This document shows, piece by piece, positions 24,311 to 38,300 of a stretch of DNA of 64,000 nucleotides (position 1 is the stretch's first letter; the number at the start of each line of letters is the position of its first letter). The position numbers and the translations under genes are program-made. Location: assembly GCF_000237925.1 (NCBI RefSeq), contig NC_031497.1, positions 24,061,249 through 24,125,248 of the forward strand. Direction: 5' to 3'. Source of the stretch: Schistosoma mansoni (taxonomy: Eukaryota > Platyhelminthes > Trematoda > Strigeidida > Schistosomatidae). Below the pieces are notes generated by a model. It did not search any database. It was given only the letters and a program-made list of their open reading frames with translations, and was not told the DNA's origin.

Positions 24311-25470
24311 GTGTCAGTAATTCTTATATCTTTGCTCCATCTAAAATTAATCATCTACGAGGTCATACCTGGAAGGTTCGAAAACCTCGATCTCATTGTG
24401 CGGGACCAAGAAATTATCAATTCCAAAAATGACAAAAACTAATGTATTAATATATTAAATATAATCTACACACACAAGAAAAAATGTACTGAACGTTAAT
24501 CAAATGGTCAGGAATTGGCATGTTCGGGTTTCTCTTGGTCTAGTAATCCACAATTATAAGTAGTTAATAGTTCCAATCACAATTGTTATAGTTCGAGATA
24601 TATATCCAGATGAAAAATGTTATGAAAATATCACTGGTCTGTAAACGTAGATGGCAAATACATTAGAGCTCTGTAGTCATAACAACAGGTAATTGAGAAC
24701 AAGAGACATACATGTGCAGCAGTGTACTTTTGAGCAGTAATCAGTGTGTCATACCATGCAGGGGGAGTTCTGAGCGAAAACGGAAATTCCAGGGTCATGC
24801 GTTTTTAAACAGCTGCTTTAAAGTCGCTCATAATAAAAGTACAAATTATGAGAATTATTGAAATAAATACAGGTAGTAGCAAAAACTGGTTACAAAATAA
24901 GTGTTTCCTAACTATCTCTACATTATAAACACAGAGAAATTCCATTTTTCCCACTGAGCAGTAATTGTCTGGGACGCCTTAACCGGACAAGTGGAATCAG
25001 CCACATCAGTTATTATTTTCGAAAAGAATCTGAATTTCCACAGGAAAACAAGCTGCAAGCAATTAAACAAGTCTACCGATCTATTATCCCTATCAATATA
25101 GTTGAATTTAGCGGCTGCTAGTTTCGACTTCGTTGAAACCACGAGGTACGTCGTTGAACTGCTCAAGGTTGTGAGTTACTTTAGTTTGCTGCATCTTATA
25201 TTTGAATAAGAGAAACGGAGTTTGAACAGGAAATTGGTATTAATATTAATAATATCGAGAATGGAGCAGTATTCTGCAAATAGCTGTAGGGTATTAAAAT
25301 GTCTTGAATTAAGAGTTAGTCAAATAAAAGTCATGTTAGAAAGATCTCAGTCCCGCTATTTTAAGGAAAACTTTTGTCCGTTTCGGGGAAATTTTGGACA
25401 AGTGGCACGAAAACCCGAAAATTTCCTCAAACTTGGGGAAAGCTGCTAATATTCATTGAACTTTGGCGAA
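24311..25470. other. unresolved region upstream of LARP7
   Basis: Two short divergent open frames (25166-24918 minus; 25261-25449 plus, starting MEQYSANSCRV) lie about 95 bp apart but have no recognisable domain, and splice sites could not be fixed. GC-richer segments near 25360-25440 hold partly self-complementary TTTCGGGG/CCCGAAAA runs. Confidence 0.3.
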
Positions 25471-25475
25471 AACTC

Positions 25476-25569
25476 CGAATTCGGGAGATTGCAATCTCAT
25501 GGGTATATACCCATGAGATTGCCACATAAGAGACTATATAGTCTCTTATGTGGCACTGTATTCACAGTG
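25476..25569. repeat. chain of adjacent palindromes
   Basis: Seen directly: CCGAATTCGG (25476-25485); a perfect 32-bp palindrome at 25491-25522 (half site GCAATCTCATGGGTAT); a perfect 36-bp palindrome at 25520-25555 (half site TGCCACATAAGAGACTAT), overlapping the first by three bases; then CACTGT-ATTC-ACAGTG at 25554-25569. The arms are different sequences, so this is not one repeated unit. It lies about 440 bp before the first recognised LARP7 exon. Confidence 0.95.
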
Positions 25570-26008
25570 TGTAATCATTTATTCGTAATACGTCATCCAA
25601 TGCAGTAACAAGGCTTGGACTTACACAACTATGGCGGGAGATAGGCTTTTTACTGACTAGTGAAATTTCTTGGTTTGGGTAGTTGCCCACTTTTGAATTG
25701 CCCATATATGAATTGGAATAATTTGGTGACGAGGTGGTTTGCGGGAAATAGTATCAGTGTCATGTAATAGAGCTCAGAGTAGCCTGTGATATCGCCTCTA
25801 CATTCGGTTTTAATCATCTTCCATTTACATGTGAACTTCGCCGCACAGACATTTATTTATTTTTCATCACCCTTTTAGTCCATACTTAAGATATATTTTG
25901 TTCTTTAATCTAACATTTTGTGCCGTCTAAAAATCACAGCTTAGTCCAATGAAGTTACTAGCCTTTTCTTACTTTGTGTAGTTCTTAGTTGTCTTCATTT
26001 CTTTGCAG

Positions 26009-26359
26009 GTTTCTCAAAGTTACTATTGTGGTTCGACGCAATCGGTAAATAACGTGTTATTCTTGATATCTTTTTGCCTGTTCACTATTATCAAAAGATC
26101 AAGATCATGAATCTTTCTAAAGATCTTGCACCAAATGGTCAAAATGATTTAAAGATACTTCGTCAGGTTGAGTTTTACTTAAGTGAAGGAAACTTAAATC
26201 GCGATAGCTTCTTCAAACAGGAAATGCAAAAACGAGATGATGGTGGTATCCCAATAGATCTACTGCTGAAGTGTAATCGTATGATCGCTATGAATGTCAC
26301 TGAGGACATTCTAAAAAATGTTGTTGGAACATCAAAAATTCTGAAGCTGTCTAATGATG
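26009..26359 (+). CDS. LARP7: LARP7 exon with start codon and La motif
   Basis: Acceptor CTTTGCAG before 26009; first in-frame ATG 26107 after a stop at 26050; donor AATGATG|GTGAGT. Confidence 0.9.
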
Positions 26360-29300
26360 GTGAGTTACTTGCTAGCCGTGATTTTAAAATTAATTGATAC
26401 AGTCTTGAAACTTGTTGTTGATTCCGATGAAGAAAAACTTGACACATTCTTCGTCTCTTTAATAAAATATACGTTTTTTCTGTCATTTAACGTATGTATA
26501 GTCTTAATACTGTGGTTGAGGTTAACGTGAAGTGCTGTATTCCTTTTGCTTAAATCAAACTAGGGTTGGCTATTGTCCGAGTATTGCCGTTATCTGAGTT
26601 GGGACCTCGTGAGAGACGAACTATCCTAGTCACAGGACTTCCACGTTTATCCATCGGAATAACAGAAAACGCAGATGTGGACAACACTTCTTATGGGCAC
26701 AGTTCAAAACCAAATGAAGATGAGCTGAGAAACATAACCTCAGCAAGTTGGGAACTTGGTGACTGGATTCGGAATGTGTTTGAAGAATACGGCGAAGTCC
26801 TGTTTGTCAGTTTACCTCGGTATGATTTCATAAATTTACCGCTTCTTTCCCCATTAGCTTGTCCAGTATAACACATACAGGGTCTTGGTTTTATCTGTAA
26901 TTGCTCACAAATCAATTATCGCACACATTCTCCCATTTATATAAGTCGTCATTTTACCTAGATTCTTTACGATTTCTTTATAAACTTCAGTTTACAGCCT
27001 GAGATTTCCGGTCATAATTTAGATCAATTTAACTGGTACCAAAAGACATGTACTCAGTAAAGTAGACTTTTTCTAGCAAGATACCACGTTTATATACAAA
27101 CCTGAACACAAGAATATATCCGATTAGAATTCAGTTAACAACTAAACGATTAGATCACATATGAAGTATAAACCATTCATTCTCGAATGAAATTAATACC
27201 TAGTCATCACCTTTAATTGTTGCTCTTTCACACCAGAGGTCTCGGAGGTCAACAAGGCAACTCTAATATTTTTATGAAGTCGAGTATGGTTGTGTAGCAT
27301 AGTACGTTTCCGGTTATCATGACTTGTGATAAAATCTAGTGAGATTTCAGAATATTGTTTGAGAGCTTATGCGGTTTGATGTACTTGTGTGGCCCCCAAA
27401 TGCCTTGGTACGGCTGAGGATTGGAATAGCCCTCTCTTCCTCTCGAAATGCTTTCAAATGGCCACGCGTATGCAGCCACTATCTTATCGCGGCTGGGGTG
27501 TTTATGAAATTAAGAGGATGAGAAGCAAATGTATGGCGCTTTAACCGGGTTGGTGGATATGGAGGATCCACCTAGGGGAGTTGGAAAACCCTGGTTCCAA
27601 GCTAATAGTGCACATGAGCTCCAGTATCCCAAGGAAACAAACGGCGTATGGACCTATTTTCGGTCACCGGTTACCACAGGACTGCATCTCCTGACGTCGC
27701 TCCACTGCCTTGTGGATCAGACCTTTAGGTCGGAGGCTCTGAGTGTGGCCCCATAAGGAAACCACCTGCTTCAGTTCGGGCGCTCGGGCAGTGTTCCAGC
27801 CCTCACGCAAGTCGAATGACGAAGTGCGGTGCCTCTTTGTACCAATGTTTTTGCGTTTAAATAATAATAATTACCAGTTACTTCAAAGATGGCCTCTACC
27901 ACAATTGTTTATGGTCAGAGGAGTCGGGAGACAAAACCAATTGTGGTGCACTTCCTACTTCACGATTTTGTTCATTTCAGTCCATACTTGCTCTTCTTAT
28001 CATTATTTTCTCGTCTTTGCCGCCCTCTTTAGTTCTTCATTCCTGTAATGATGTGAAATATGGCGATGCATCTTGAACTATGCCTAAAGCCAACCTGGGA
28101 TCTTTGTTCTTGAACTGGACGTATGTTGTCAAGTATTTGTAGAGTCTTAGATTTCTAGAATGTCCATCAGTACAGCTGGTTACCCTATCAACATTGCGGA
28201 ACTAGTTTAATTTCCTTATTCGAAATATAATCAACCCTTAGAGTGATCTGAGTAACTCATCTGAGGATCCTGTTTCTCAAACAACAAAGTAAAGTTCATT
28301 GGTTAACTCCTCTCATCTTTGTTGATTCTTCTCTGTGCTATAGTAAAGTGTGGCAACCTGAAACGGTACAGTGTTTTGAGAGGTGTAAAGCTTGTCTCGT
28401 ACTTACAGAGTCTTTCTTATTGATCGTTTGATTGTTAATATAACCTTTACAAGTGTCTAAATATTTAATTGATATTTATGGACAGCCTAATAACTTTTCT
28501 TTTATCTATTCTTAACTCAATTATTTAGTGATAAACCAAAATTCCATCATCCCATTTTTGTTATTCATCGACTACTCTGTCAGTTTTTAAATATGGACAC
28601 TAACCTACACTATTCATCATTGCAGTCAGTGCTGAAATCTTAGCTAAGATCTGGAAACTGGATGTAATCCCATCTGACTAGTCTCGACGACTGGTTGCGT
28701 TGACCTACACCATCGATGGACTCAGAGAGAGACCTCCACAATCAATTCATCGATGGGTCCAAATAGATCGCATTGTCATTAGACATTGTTGGAGAGGCTC
28801 GACTGAAGATTGTCACCGATTCTGGATCACATATGCAGACTCGGATTATGCTTTAGTTTGAGCACGTATTTGTCTGTGTATTACTAGACATAGAGAATCC
28901 ACAGCAAGGAAATTGTTTTGAGTCTAACTTAAGAACAAAAAAGTTAATATGTTTCAGGGACAACTAGAGGAGTTATTCAGTTGTGGAAATGGTATCCAAA
29001 AAGCTGTGGAAACATCAGTGAAGTCTACTAGTAACTTAAACCAAAAGGTTGGGAAAAATCTGTGAATTTCGGCGGCGTCTACAGAATTGATAGATGCCTG
29101 AAAGCTCATCCCATTTGACTGTAAACACGATGAGGAGCGGAGACAGCTTGAACGTAGACTGATGGAAAGCCTACGTAATGATTGTGAGCAGTGATGGGTA
29201 GAGAAAGCAGAAGAGATGGAAAGGGCATCAGCGATGTGACAGTAGACAACTGCCCAAATTTATCAAGTTAACAGGTATGAGAAATCACACTGTGAGTGAA

Positions 29301-32300
29301 ACTATCTCAAAAGAAGACGAGACTGTTATTCACTGTCAATCCAGGATATTGAACCGACGTGCAGAACACTTTAGGGAACGGTTCAACCGGTCTTTAGCTA
29401 CACTTTGGTTACCCACTATCTGGCAAACTGATGTAAGTCCTCTACTCTTAGTGAGGCTGAAAAAGTTGTAAGCGATGTAAAGCTAGTCAGAGCAGCAGAG
29501 CCTTAAATACCGTCCCCTGAGATTTCTAAGGATGGTAGCAGTTAGATTAACTGAAATTTTGGCTAAAATCTGGGAAGTGGACGTAATCCCATCTGACTGG
29601 TCTCGACTGTTGATCGTCCCAGTCTATGGGGAAGGACAAAAATTCTCCTGTGACAATCACAGAGGAATCAATTTAACTAAAGCAATGTCTAAAATATTGG
29701 CCTCAACAATACTTCGACGTCTGACTAGAGCTCGTGAAGATCAAACCCGAAGAAAGCAGGCCATTTTCAGATCTGGAAGTATAATCCAAATATTCACCCT
29801 TCGATAGATTCTGGAACATGGACATACTTTTCGACGTCCGACCATAGTTGTATTCCTCGATCTCAAGATGGCGTTCAACTGCATTGGTTGTGAGGTCCTG
29901 TGGCAGTATCTGTCATTGAAAGGCGTACCAAGGAAGTACACTAACATTGTACTGGCTTTCTACTCGAACACTACTGGTCGAGTCAGAGCTGATGGCGAAC
30001 TGTCATCGGAATTGGTTGCTCCAAGTGGTGTTCGTCAGGGTTGTTCGCTTTCCTCACTTTTATTTAGCTTCGTCATAGACATGCGTCAAGAGATAACACT
30101 TTCACCGTCTGACCTTTCGAAGATTGATCTTCCATTAGGAGATTCACTTGTTGGCTTAGAATGTACAGACAATATAGCTGTGTTTGATGAATATGCTGAC
30201 GAACTGCAGTCTTCCGATCACCTTAAACAACAATGCGAGAATGTTTGAGATGCGGTTCTCTTCCTCTAAACGTCAAGTACTACTTCGGGATTGGCTTTAG
30301 TCATCACCTGAGTTAATGATAGGGAGTGGGGTAGCTTGACGCATCGACCGCTTCACTTATGTTAGAGTCTTATTAGCCCTGACGGTCTGGTGTCTGACGA
30401 AGTCTCGACTGGCTTTTGCTAACTTGTGGCATAGGGATGATGTCTGTCTTCCAATCACGTGACGAGTTTACTGCCCAGCAGTTTGCTCCGTCCCACTCTA
30501 TGAAAGTGGAATGTGTCCATTAAAAATAGAGGATATTCGTAGGTTACTGGTATTCGATCACAGGTGTCTAAGGAGCATTACTCGTGCATTTTAGAACCAC
30601 GGAGTAAGCCATGACTTGGTTGTGAATAGAGTACTAGGCAAGGATTTGAAATTGATTAGTGAGGTATTAAATCTTCATCAACTGAGGTGGTTGGGACATT
30701 TGTTACGTATGCCCGATCACCACCCACCTCGATAGATGATGTTTTCTGGTGTAGGAGTAGGTTGGAAGAGAGGCAAGGGTGGCCGAACCAAAAGATGTCA
30801 GTAGTCCACGAAGTCACTGACAGTTGAACTTAGCCATGCTGATAGGTGTAGATTATCCATCATAATTAATGGTTAGACTTTGGATGACATGGCTTAAAAT
30901 CGTTTGTAATTGCGCAGGTGCATCCGTTTTTTGTCTCCCCCCAAATCCTGAAATTTCAAATTCTTCATAACAATTTTGTTTTCATTTCTCTAGTTTATAG
31001 TTTCTTTTTGAGTCGTGTCTTCGATGCCTGATCTTTAGTGTTACCACTGGTACTGTTACTACCTCTACTATTCTGAGATTCGGTCTGACAATGTCATCTT
31101 TCTGTACTAATGGGATATGTGAACTTGAGCCGATGTACATGCCTACTAGGTTCTACGTTGTGATTGACTGACCAGCATTGACTCATCGTTTTTAATAATA
31201 TCACGGCATGATGTTAGTGTAATCGGAGCTTTAGCTTTGGTGTTTTTGCTTGTTGATATTCATCAGTGAGTTGTGTGTGTCATTTAAAAGATGCTGATGC
31301 CTTCTCAAAAATGCGAGCCATCACACTTCCTTGTCATACTAAGAAACGATAGCACTGAGATATTCCAGTTGCAATTGTTCAGTTCTTCCTACTGACTGCG
31401 TTCAGTCATTCGAAACCATATTTGACAGACTATGGCGTTAAGTCAAGTAGCCTAAAGTTCACACTACAAAGGTAGAATTTGGTATGTACTGAACGCAAAA
31501 CAACAATATTTTTATTACCCAACGAAGAAATAAACTAAAGACCTAATGGAAAATGTTTTTTGAACAATAGTTCCATACTATAATATATTGCTTTGTAGTG
31601 AATTATCTAAATAACAGTATATAATTGTGTTAATTTTAGTTACCATCATTCCAATTCACTCCGAGGATTTGCTTTCGTTGAATTCAGAACGTCTAAATCT
31701 GCTAGAAAAGCTGTTAAACATATGTGTCTTTTCATGGAAAATGAACAATGGCTCGTGCAACCTACTGGTAAATAGTTTATTTTCTACGTTTTGCAGTTGT
31801 GTATCTTTCTAAGTATTTTTGTACTTTATGTGAAAAAAAGCTTGTTGTCTGTGATGAAATAACTGTTTACTTTCAAACGTGATTCAATTTATTCATTGAA
31901 TAGTGTTAATGAGACATAGGTTTGATTAAAGCATATTACAGCAACAGTGGTTGAAAAATTGCATGCAGGGAATCTGGAGATAGGTTGTATGATAGCTCTG
32001 GCACGAAGTTATATATACTGACCGCACTTAGACACCCAACTGGAACAGCTATTCCGTTAGTGTAACAAATGCTCATTAGCAACAAAAACACCGCGGAAAG
32101 CAGCTACAGCCATGGTTAGTACCACAGTCACCGTTGCAACATATAAACTGACTTTGCTGGTTCACTTCATGAACAAACTTATCTTTTATTAGTTGGTGCA
32201 TACAGCTAGTGGCCAGAAATTTCCCTCATAGAACATCCAACTGCAAACTGCACTGTCGGAAAACTGTCAACTATTCAGTCGTTTCGCAGTTTACTTCCGC

Positions 32301-35300
32301 TATCTTTTCAGAATTTTGTCGGCAGAACAGAATCAGTAATCTCCAAGCACATCCATCTCATCCTCAATCCAATGGCGAAGTCGAAAGCTTTGTTGATATA
32401 TTTCAAAATGCTCTTCAAATATTAAAAGAGGGGGAAACCACTGAAGACATTTTTGAGAGGTTCTTGTTCATCCATCATTCTACACCAAATCTTCAGATAA
32501 TTAGTGGAGTCTTTCCAGAGAAGCTTTACTTGGCAGAAAAATATGTATACACTTTGGTGCCATCCGTTCAACACCAGTTCTTGAGCCTCAACAAAAAAGA
32601 TTGGTGGAGAAGCAATCCAATCGACATCATGAGGCACAACGTGGATTGTTCACTATGGGTCAAGAAGTACTCGCCATGGACCATTGTGGCAAACAAAGAT
32701 AGCTGGCCGAGTCATGTACAGAAAAAGTAATGCAATGTAATGATTACGAGGTATCAGTTGGCCCAGAAGTTTGGATGTGTCATGCTAACCAAATAAGAGC
32801 AACTTCGATCTCAAGCAATGAGTCTTGACTTAAAATACCCGTTGATGTTCTGCTGGACACATTTAAAATTAAAACCCCTGAAGTAGACAAGCCAGTCTCT
32901 GTGAAGGCAGATTGATACAACTTCCTTCTTACAAATCAAAGCCAAAGACCTGTTACGCTGTTGCAGGTGGACCCTAACACCATACCCTCCGAATCTGCTC
33001 AAATGGGAACTATTAGCGGGATATAGATTGGATTAAAGTATGCTTCATGCAGAATTGTGTTGGAACACACTGATTGGTCATTTCTTAGCCAATCAATGCT
33101 AACGTATACTTGGAGAAGACTTATGAATTTTCTTGTGTATAATTTTAAATATACTTATGTTTTTCTTATTGTGATTGTTGCTCTCATTCTGTCTTGTTAT
33201 TTGGAGTATAATTACGTTCCTGTTCAACTGCGTTTTGATTTCGGGATTTGAAGATTGAAATAGTGTCCGAAAGAACACTAAGCAATAAGAGTAGCTGGGT
33301 CGTAACTAGAGATCATAACAACTAAGAAGGGAAGTATGTTTATAATATTATTATTGGATACAATACAGCTTTTTACTGGACATGTAATTTGGAAGTATGT
33401 GAAATCTAGTCCGCCAGGGGAGCATCAGTTCTCAAGATTGCTGGTACTTCTTTCTGAAATGTGCCAAATAACACTAAACCTAGGTTCAAAATTTCCTCTT
33501 GACTATTTCCTTCCACTCTTCATCTTGATATTTTTTATAAATAGTGTAACGTCGTTTATTTTTACCAAATATCGTTAAACAGCGCTTGTGTTTTCCAACT
33601 ATGACCCTCGGTGGAGTGACCATTTATCTTGTTATTGTTTTATGATCTGAATTTATTTACGAAACAAATAGATATTAAAATATTGTTTTATTCGCAATGG
33701 CATCATTTACAATTCTGTTCCTAAATTTACTACGAATTTCTTATGATAGATTAACTGTATTCATCAAGGTTACAAACTCATGACTGACTAACTGTGATTT
33801 ACTCTCAGCTTAATCACTCTGACGAAAATTCTGGATAGAGTATGTGGTTAGGCTTAAGTTCGTATTGTTAATAAGAATTTTACTTATGTCATATCTTCAA
33901 AGCATATTTTTCACCAGTTGGCTTTAATGTCCAGATAACGCATTTAATGTCGCGAATACTGTATGATGTTATACATACACGTGGTCTAGCTTCAATTGAC
34001 TCATGATTTCAACTATAAAATTACTAAAATCTCCACGAAACCTCCTTCTGATATGACAAGTAAAATTCTTAATGACAATACAAACTTAAGCCTAACCACA
34101 TACTCTATCCAGAATTTTCGTCAGAGTGATTAAGCTGAGAGTAAATCACAGTTAGTCAGTCATGAGTTATAACCTTGATGAATACAGTTAATCTATCATA
34201 AGAAATTCGTAGTAAATTTAAGAACAGAATTGTAAATGATGATACTCTCTGTCTCCCCTCAAACTATGAGATTAAAATTCCTTCATATCTTTCTTGCTTC
34301 CTATACTATATCTTTATATACAATCTTTCTTTTATATATTACCACCATTAAATTAACTATTTCTATGAATTCCATGTTCATCTTGTTGTGCTAATGAAGT
34401 GTGGCAACTTGGACCGATGTATATGTGTGCCTGGTCCTACGTTGTAGTTGATTGACTATATTCACGTGACAAACTGATTTTTATGAGCTGGTACACACTA
34501 CATGTATTATAGAGTTTTTTCATACTACCTTTCTGATGGTTGACCCTGAGGAAAGCAAGCATTAATTGAATTAATCATCTGAATATGGTTTAATCATAAT
34601 ACCTTGGAAAAAACATAACGTACTTATAATTCTCAAGGTAATAATATTAGTTTTTAAATGAACACAAGCACTAAATATATAATCTATACAAACTAGATTA
34701 ATGACTACTTTATTTTGTAATATAAGTTTTGTTTTCATGTCTTTTTCAATTTGCTCTGGTACGGCCAAAAGTGAGGAGAGTCCGCTCTCCCTCTCCAAAT
34801 GCTCTCATATGGCCACACGTATATAGCCTCTGCCAGGTAAGTCTTACTCACTGCCTTCTCGCACCACGGGTATTGTTTACGAAATTGAGAGGACGAAAAG
34901 CGAATGTCCGGCGCTTTAACCGGGTCGGTGGACACGGAAGGTCCACTTAGGGGAGTTGGAAAACCGTGATTCCAAACCGATAGTTCATATGGGCTCCAGT
35001 ATCCTGAGGGAACAAATGGCGTATGAGTAAATCGTTGGTCACCGGCTATCATGGGACTGCATCCACCGCCTTTCGGATTAGACCTTTAGGTCAAAGGGTC
35101 CAGGGGTCCTCCCTTAAGAAAACCACCTGCTTCAGTTTGGGCACCTGAGCAGTATCACAGCCCTCACACAAATCAAATGAGATTTGTGTGGTGCATATGT
35201 ATCTGGTGCCTTTTTGTACCAATATTTAAGTGTTCAAATAAATAAACAAATAAATATAAATAATTTTTTTAATGATTTGTATATTTATTAGAAACAAATG

Positions 35301-38300
35301 AAGTATCTGATTGTCCAGAATCAGCATGGAAACCACGACTTGCAGCTAAAGTTTCTTTTTCACCTCAGCAAATGTTAGCCAGACGGCATATTTGGCGTTG
35401 TTGCTCTCGAAAGAATAAACAACTTATTGCAGCGTTCAAACATTTACGTCAGGTCGGATACACTGCTAGTAATCCATGTGATAGGGAATGTAAGCTGAAA
35501 TACTTGTATACATACTTTTTAAAGTATTTAATTATGATTTTTAATATTCATACAATTCATTGCATGTTTAACGCTTCCATTGACAAAATGGCAATTATTA
35601 CTTACTCATGCTACTCCTCATAGAGGAGCATAGACCGCCCAGTAGCAGTCTCCATCCAACTCTGTCTTGGGCAATTCTTTCCAGCCACTATTCATCCTTT
35701 ACATGTCTAGTTCAAATTCCCGACGTGTCCTGTTCTTCGGCCTTCCTCTTTCCCGTTTCCTTCCAGAAATCCAGGTTAGTGCTTGCCTCGTGGTGCAGTT
35801 TGATGTTTCCCGTAATATATGTCCTATCCACTTCCAGTGTCTCCCTATTTTCATCTTCAGTTGGAAGCTGATTTGTTCTCTCCTATGGTAGACTGTTACT
35901 GATTGTATCCTGCCAACGGAAATTGAGTATCTTGTGTAGACAATTGTTCATAAGTACTTATACTATTTTGATGATGCTTGTAGTAGTTCTCCAAGTTCCA
36001 ACCCCGTACAATAGAACTGTCTTTACGTTCGTATTGAAGATTGTGACTTTGATATTGGTTGATGGCTGTTTTGAGTTCCATATGTTCTTCAACTGTAGGA
36101 ATGTGGCTGATGCTTTGTCAATCCTCGCCTTTACGTCTGCATCCGATACTCCTTGTTAATCGGTGGTGATGCTGACCATCTACGTGGTTGTTGTGAAGGG
36201 CATCGGCCTCGCGACTCCCGAAGAATCTTATCTTTCACCGTGAGGCGTCGTAACTCTTCATTTAACTATCAGGGCAGACTTTAAATGGTTTGAATTTTTT
36301 ATTCTGGTCGGCGTTTTTCCTATCAATTTTATTCTCTACGGAATGGGGTTGATGATCCCATGCCCAACCCTCCTCCTTTACCCGATCTTGGGACCGCTAG
36401 TAACCCTGAAAGAGTTACAGGTAGAGTCAGTTATTGCTATTTTTAAAAATTTAATTTTGTTAATGAATTTTGAAGTTAGTGAGATAGCATGTACTTAGCT
36501 TTTATGTTTATGCCTTTAAAGAACGGATCATTTCTCTTTCAGTTCTGAACAATTATTATTTCCTGTATTTTGATCAACATGTATTTCGTAATAACGTTGA
36601 TCTATCTGTTTTACATGTGCATTCATCATTTCGTTATAGAGTTGGAATTTCATACGTTGTAGTCTGAGGTTATCTAACCAAATACAAATTTACTTTTAAT
36701 GGTTGTTAGCAGTTGAACCTAGTATTAATTTCCCCGCGAAGAGTCGACCGTCTTGTTCACTGTTTCAAATCCAAGAGAGTTATCTTCTTGGTTGTTAAGT
36801 CAATATCACTTATTCAACGACTAATGTTTATTTATTTCTTACTCAGATTCAGTGATTCAAAAGCAGTTTCTCATGCTCATTGTACAACTTTAAGATATTT
36901 GGTTCACCTTTGTGTAAATTCATGTGTTTCCGTTTCAGATGAGTCTCAAACTAACGTGAAACATGTCTTATGGTACCTGGTTCTCAATGATCCTCCAGTT
37001 AATGTCCTTTCATGACTAAACCTAACTATAAGTTGTTAGTAATCATATCAAAGGTGTTAGTTTTATCGATTTCTAACTCAGTGTAACCGCTTGATTTTCA
37101 CTATGATATGTAAGTAATGTTGTTAGGTCACCTATGAACAGTGACCTTCACTGCTTACCATATAAATCTGATTACAGAAACAAAACACTTAGAGATTTGT
37201 TCCCTTTTTCTGTACTTATGTCATTTGGGTATTATTTATGTTTTGCTTTATTCATTAGAATCTTTCTTTATACTTAGATTATTCAATTATACTTGGTGAT
37301 AATTCTACAGAGACTATACTGAATTATGTTAAAAACAATTGTACTTCTGAACCATGTCAATCTAAACTACGTGTATTTCGTTATTCTGATTGGATATTTT
37401 GGAAGCAAAAGTTCTATTTGTGGCAACAAGCATGGATTGTCAGAATGAATCATAAAACTGAATTAATGACTAACAAAAATATGAGTAACAATAATAATGA
37501 TGATGATGAAGACGACAATATGGAAGAGAAAGAATGTCATGAAATAGATTCTGAAATGAATCGAAATTCACTGCTAGTAAAATGTTTAGATGAATCTTCA
37601 ACTAAATCGAAAGCACTTCCAAATAATTTTGTTCCGAATTCTATTGTTCAGGTTAGGTTTATTTTTACTGTTTTGTCCTGGCTAGTTAGTTGTGTTATTT
37701 CTCGATAATTAACTGTATCTCTTTTGAGAGAAAGCAGTTTAATGACACATTATCTACCCATAGATTTCAAAGAATATACTGTTAGGGAATAGTAACTGAA
37801 CTCGTTGATAGTAATTCGTGACAAATAGCTTCCTTTTACCTTTCAATTTCATGACACTTGATTGATAGACATATGAATTAGAAGGGGTTTTTTGTGGATA
37901 TTTCAATATTTTCATAGTTGAAGTCATGAGTCAATTGAAGCTAGACCACCATGGAAAACCTGGAAGCACTGGACGACCGTTTCGTCCTATTATGGGGCTC
38001 CTCAGCAGTGCGGATCCACGATCCCGTCTTGCGAGATTCGAACGCAGGACCTATATATGAATTATATCATTGAGACTAATTCCGAACCAAGTTACTCGGC
38101 GTTTGCAACCATCAATCATGATAATTGCGCGAGTCTTAACCAAGTAGCTTGCATTTATTAACATGGCTCAGATCAATAATAAATAGTTTTATGGACTGAT
38201 GCCACGTTTTTGCTTAGTATTACTATTAGAATGATGACGGACAGTAAGGACCTCGTTACAATTGCTCCACTTTAATGTAACAGTCATACTTATTTGAGGA

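Noticed and set aside
24918-25449. Two divergent short open frames about 95 bp apart, considered as a bidirectional gene pair
   Set aside because: No recognisable domain, no firm splice sites, and the minus frame starts at TTG. Kept only as unresolved.
36713-37015. 100-codon plus-strand open frame
   Set aside because: Within a LARP7 intron, no domain and no matching splice sites or phase.
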